Shown: piece after piece, positions 4,980 through 6,477 of the stretch
Position numbering within the stretch: position 1 is the stretch's first letter
Layout: each line of letters begins with the position of its first letter
Program-made: the position numbers and the translations under genes
Notes under the pieces: generated by a model
Seen by the model: only the letters and a program-made list of their open reading frames with translations
The model's database searches: none
Told to the model about the DNA's origin: nothing
From: Anaerolineae bacterium
GTDB lineage: Bacteria; Chloroflexota; Anaerolineae; 4572-78
Direction of reading: 5' to 3'
Assembly: GCA_027022125.1 (NCBI GenBank)
Contig: JALVZI010000570.1
Coordinates: 1 to 6,477, forward strand
DNA length: 6,477 nucleotides

Positions 4980-5008
4980 TTGACAAATTCCCCAATCTTT
5001 CCGACAAT
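4980..5008 (+). promoter_or_regulatory. Candidate sigma-70 type promoter for the methyltransferase gene
   Basis: A perfect TTGACA (4980-4985) is followed after exactly 17 bases by GACAAT (5003-5008, four of six matches to TATAAT, including the last three bases). The predicted start near 5015 leaves a leader of about 33 bases to ATG 5048. This is the best promoter match I found in the window, and it suggests the methyltransferase is transcribed separately from enolase. Confidence 0.55.
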
Positions 5009-5047
5009 TAAAACAAATACTCACCCTTTTTGCCGGTGGTTTTGATT

Positions 5048-5680
5048 ATGCTATCACTCTACATTATTTTTGGCGTCGGCATTCTGCTTGCCCTCGTCGC
5101 AATTATTTGGCGATTGTCTTCTCTCCGCTCGTCCATTCCCTGTCCAACTTGGCTGGGCTGGTTGGTCGAATTGGATAATCCGCTGTTCAGAAATAACAGC
5201 GCCCGCGAAATTATTCGGCATTTGGCGCTTGAACCGGGGATGAAGGTGCTCGATTTCGGTTGCGGACCGGGGCGATTGACCATCCCCGTGGCAAAACGAG
5301 TCGGCTCCGGCGGGGAAGTGACCGCTTTCGATATTCAAGCCGGGATGTTGCAGCGCGTGCGGTCGAAGGCGGCGGCTGAAAAATTGGATAACATTCGGTT
5401 TGTGCAGGGAGGCGCCGGCGAGGGGAAATTGGGGTGCGAGCAGTACGACCGGGCGTTGCTGGTAACGGTGCTGGGCGAAATTCCCGACCGCCAAGCGGCG
5501 CTGGCGGAGATTTTCGACAGTTTGAAACACGGGGGCATATTATCGGTGACAGAAGTCATCGCCGACCCGCATTTTCAGCGGCGGGACAGCGTGCGGCAGG
5601 CAGCCACGGCGGCAGGTTTTGTCGAGCGTGCATTTTTCGGCAATCGAGTATCGTACACCATAAATTTCGAGAGACCGTAA
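5048..5680 (+). CDS. Membrane-anchored class I SAM-dependent methyltransferase
   Basis: This 210-residue protein has one N-terminal membrane segment (residues 3-21) followed by a basic WRLSSLRS, so the catalytic domain should face the cytoplasm. A PCPTWLGWLVELDNPLFR linker (31-48) precedes the Rossmann methyltransferase domain. Motif I is VLDFGCGPGRLT (67-78). Asp95 at the end of the second strand (VTAFDIQ) is placed to bind the SAM ribose. YDRALLVTVLGEIPD (133-147) and the HGGILSVTEV strand (161-170) fit motifs II and III of UbiE/COQ5-like enzymes. The substrate is unknown; a lipid or quinone would suit the anchor, but that is inference. ATG 5048 is chosen because a weak GGTGG (5035-5039) precedes it; the in-frame TTG at 5030 would add only six residues. 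The gene is probably driven by its own promoter (4980-5008). It ends 10 bases from the convergent DUF2085 gene, with no clear terminator between them. Confidence 0.85.
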   Translation: MLSLYIIFGVGILLALVAIIWRLSSLRSSIPCPTWLGWLVELDNPLFRNNSAREIIRHLALEPGMKVLDFGCGPGRLTIPVAKRVGSGGEVTAFDIQAGMLQRVRSKAAAEKLDNIRFVQGGAGEGKLGCEQYDRALLVTVLGEIPDRQAALAEIFDSLKHGGILSVTEVIADPHFQRRDSVRQAATAAGFVERAFFGNRVSYTINFERP

Positions 5681-5690
5681 AGTCCCCCCA

Positions 5691-6477
5691 TCAAACCGGC
5701 GCACCGACCAACGCGCCGATGGCGTCTCGAAATGCGTTCATCCCCCAGATGATTAAAATTGCCAGCGCCAGCCCCAGCAGCAGCGTCGGCACAATATCGT
5801 TCCCCGTGCGCGCCGACCCCTCCCGCCGCAGAATCATCGCCGCGAAAACGGCGTTGATGAGCGTCAGCATCAGCACCACCCCAAACGAACTGAAAAAGGT
5901 GAGCGGATACAGCAGAAACGGCGGTCGCCATAGTTCTTGCGCGTTCGGCCCCCCCCGGGAGCGACTCAAGGCGTACAGTCGGCGAAAATTTTTGATGATG
6001 GGCTCAGTGTTCGCCACGGCGGGATGCCACAGCGTTTCGTTGACCACCGGCATCAAAATGGCAATCATTGCCAGCCCGTGAAACGTGCCGGTTATCAGTC
6101 GCAGCCAATTTTGCGGCTCGTATAGCGATGGCACATTCGGCAAATCGTGCAGAAAAGCATTGACCCCGTCTACGCCGAGAATCACGATAAACCCGACCAA
6201 CGTCGCCAGCACCGGCGTTGGCGACCACTGCACCGACCGCTGCCGCCCCAGCACAAAAAATCCTGCCAGCCCCATCACCGCACCGAGATAGATGCCGGTG
6301 CAGCGGGCACACAGCGGCAACTGCTGTCCGTTCACCGTGAATGAATGCGATGGCAGTTGATGGCACACGGCGCGCCCCACCGACCACGTTTTGCCATCGA
6401 AACTGACGGGCGGGTACAGCAGAAACAGGGCGATGACCAGCAGCGAAAATGCCACCGCGACCCGCACGCCCCAGTGT
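5691..6477 (-). CDS. DUF2085 family polytopic membrane protein (start possibly outside the window)
   Basis: About 261 residues are visible. Numbering from GTG 6467, the family hallmarks are CHQLPSHSF (35-43) and PLCARCTGIYLG (51-62), which place Cys35, Cys53 and Cys56 together like a possible metal or redox site, followed by GVDGVNAFL (98-106). Hydrophobic segments lie near 4-22, 57-74, 84-104, 121-142, 184-212 and 227-243, so this is an inner-membrane protein. DUF2085 proteins have no established function as far as I know, and I assign none. The frame is open past GTG 6467 to the window edge (His-Trp-Gly), and no well-spaced ribosome site precedes that codon, so the true start may be upstream. 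A loop around residues 168-175 (SRSRGGPN) is encoded over a run of eight G on the coding strand (5949-5956). The gene converges on the methyltransferase gene; the two stops are 10 bases apart. The family call is firm. Confidence 0.85.
   Translation of the reverse strand, partial: HWGVRVAVAFSLLVIALFLLYPPVSFDGKTWSVGRAVCHQLPSHSFTVNGQQLPLCARCTGIYLGAVMGLAGFFVLGRQRSVQWSPTPVLATLVGFIVILGVDGVNAFLHDLPNVPSLYEPQNWLRLITGTFHGLAMIAILMPVVNETLWHPAVANTEPIIKNFRRLYALSRSRGGPNAQELWRPPFLLYPLTFFSSFGVVLMLTLINAVFAAMILRREGSARTGNDIVPTLLLGLALAILIIWGMNAFRDAIGALVGAPV

Larger units (their letters stand above)
4744..5047. other. Intergenic region between enolase and the methyltransferase gene
   Basis: These 304 bases hold a weak terminator (4764-4798), a GTAGGGGC palindrome (4848-4875), a tandem 9-mer (4931-4948) and a good promoter (4980-5008). 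A 73-codon plus-strand ORF at 4824-5045 runs through the palindrome and the 9-mers and is not credible. Nothing else was recognised. Confidence 0.6.

Noticed and set aside
4824..5045. A 73-codon plus-strand frame before the methyltransferase gene
   Set aside because: It runs through the perfect palindrome, the tandem 9-mers and the promoter, and lacks any protein feature.

Overview
The window is a piece of bacterial chromosome of moderate GC content. It holds five protein genes and three repeat-bearing or regulatory intergenic stretches. FliO and FliP show that the organism builds, or once built, a flagellum. The intergenic DNA carries several dispersed repeats: perfect palindromes with GTAGGGGC arms, an ATGTCATTCC-bounded element, and short microsatellites. 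I have seen similar intergenic repeats in many environmental genomes, but they do not fix the phylum, so I leave the taxonomy open. No phage, plasmid, CRISPR, rRNA or tRNA signal is visible.

Layout, left to right. (1) 2-1361: the end of a flagellar export-gate operon, with fliO (5' end outside the window) overlapping fliP by 14 bases. fliQ does not follow, so the cluster stops at fliP. (2) 1362-2016: 655 bases of non-coding, repeat-packed DNA. It starts with a double-stem terminator-like structure, then an 83-bp element with inverted termini, two GTAGGGGC palindromes, and tandem 8-mers and 7-mers running almost to the next start codon. (3) 2017-3153: a saccharopine dehydrogenase family enzyme that most resembles lysine 6-dehydrogenases. 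(4) 3154-3456: a 303-base leader with a plausible sigma-70 type promoter. (5) 3457-4743: enolase with all catalytic residues present but an unusual active-site loop. (6) 4744-5047: a possible terminator, a third GTAGGGGC palindrome, a tandem 9-mer and a near-consensus promoter. (7) 5048-5680: a membrane-anchored SAM-dependent methyltransferase. It converges, with a 10-base gap, on (8) 5691-6477: a DUF2085 polytopic membrane protein on the minus strand, whose start may lie beyond the window.

Only fliO and fliP form an evident functional unit, the membrane core of the flagellar type III export gate. The other genes look like separately transcribed units in amino acid metabolism, glycolysis, methylation and an unknown membrane function.

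I see no new multi-gene system. The most noteworthy signal is the repeat family. Three copies keep the same 8-base arms while the inner sequence changes completely and stays self-complementary, and one copy is a two-hairpin composite. Also worth a look are the one-residue-longer tryptophan loop in enolase, the lipobox-like cysteine in the FliP signal peptide, and a G8 tract inside the DUF2085 gene.
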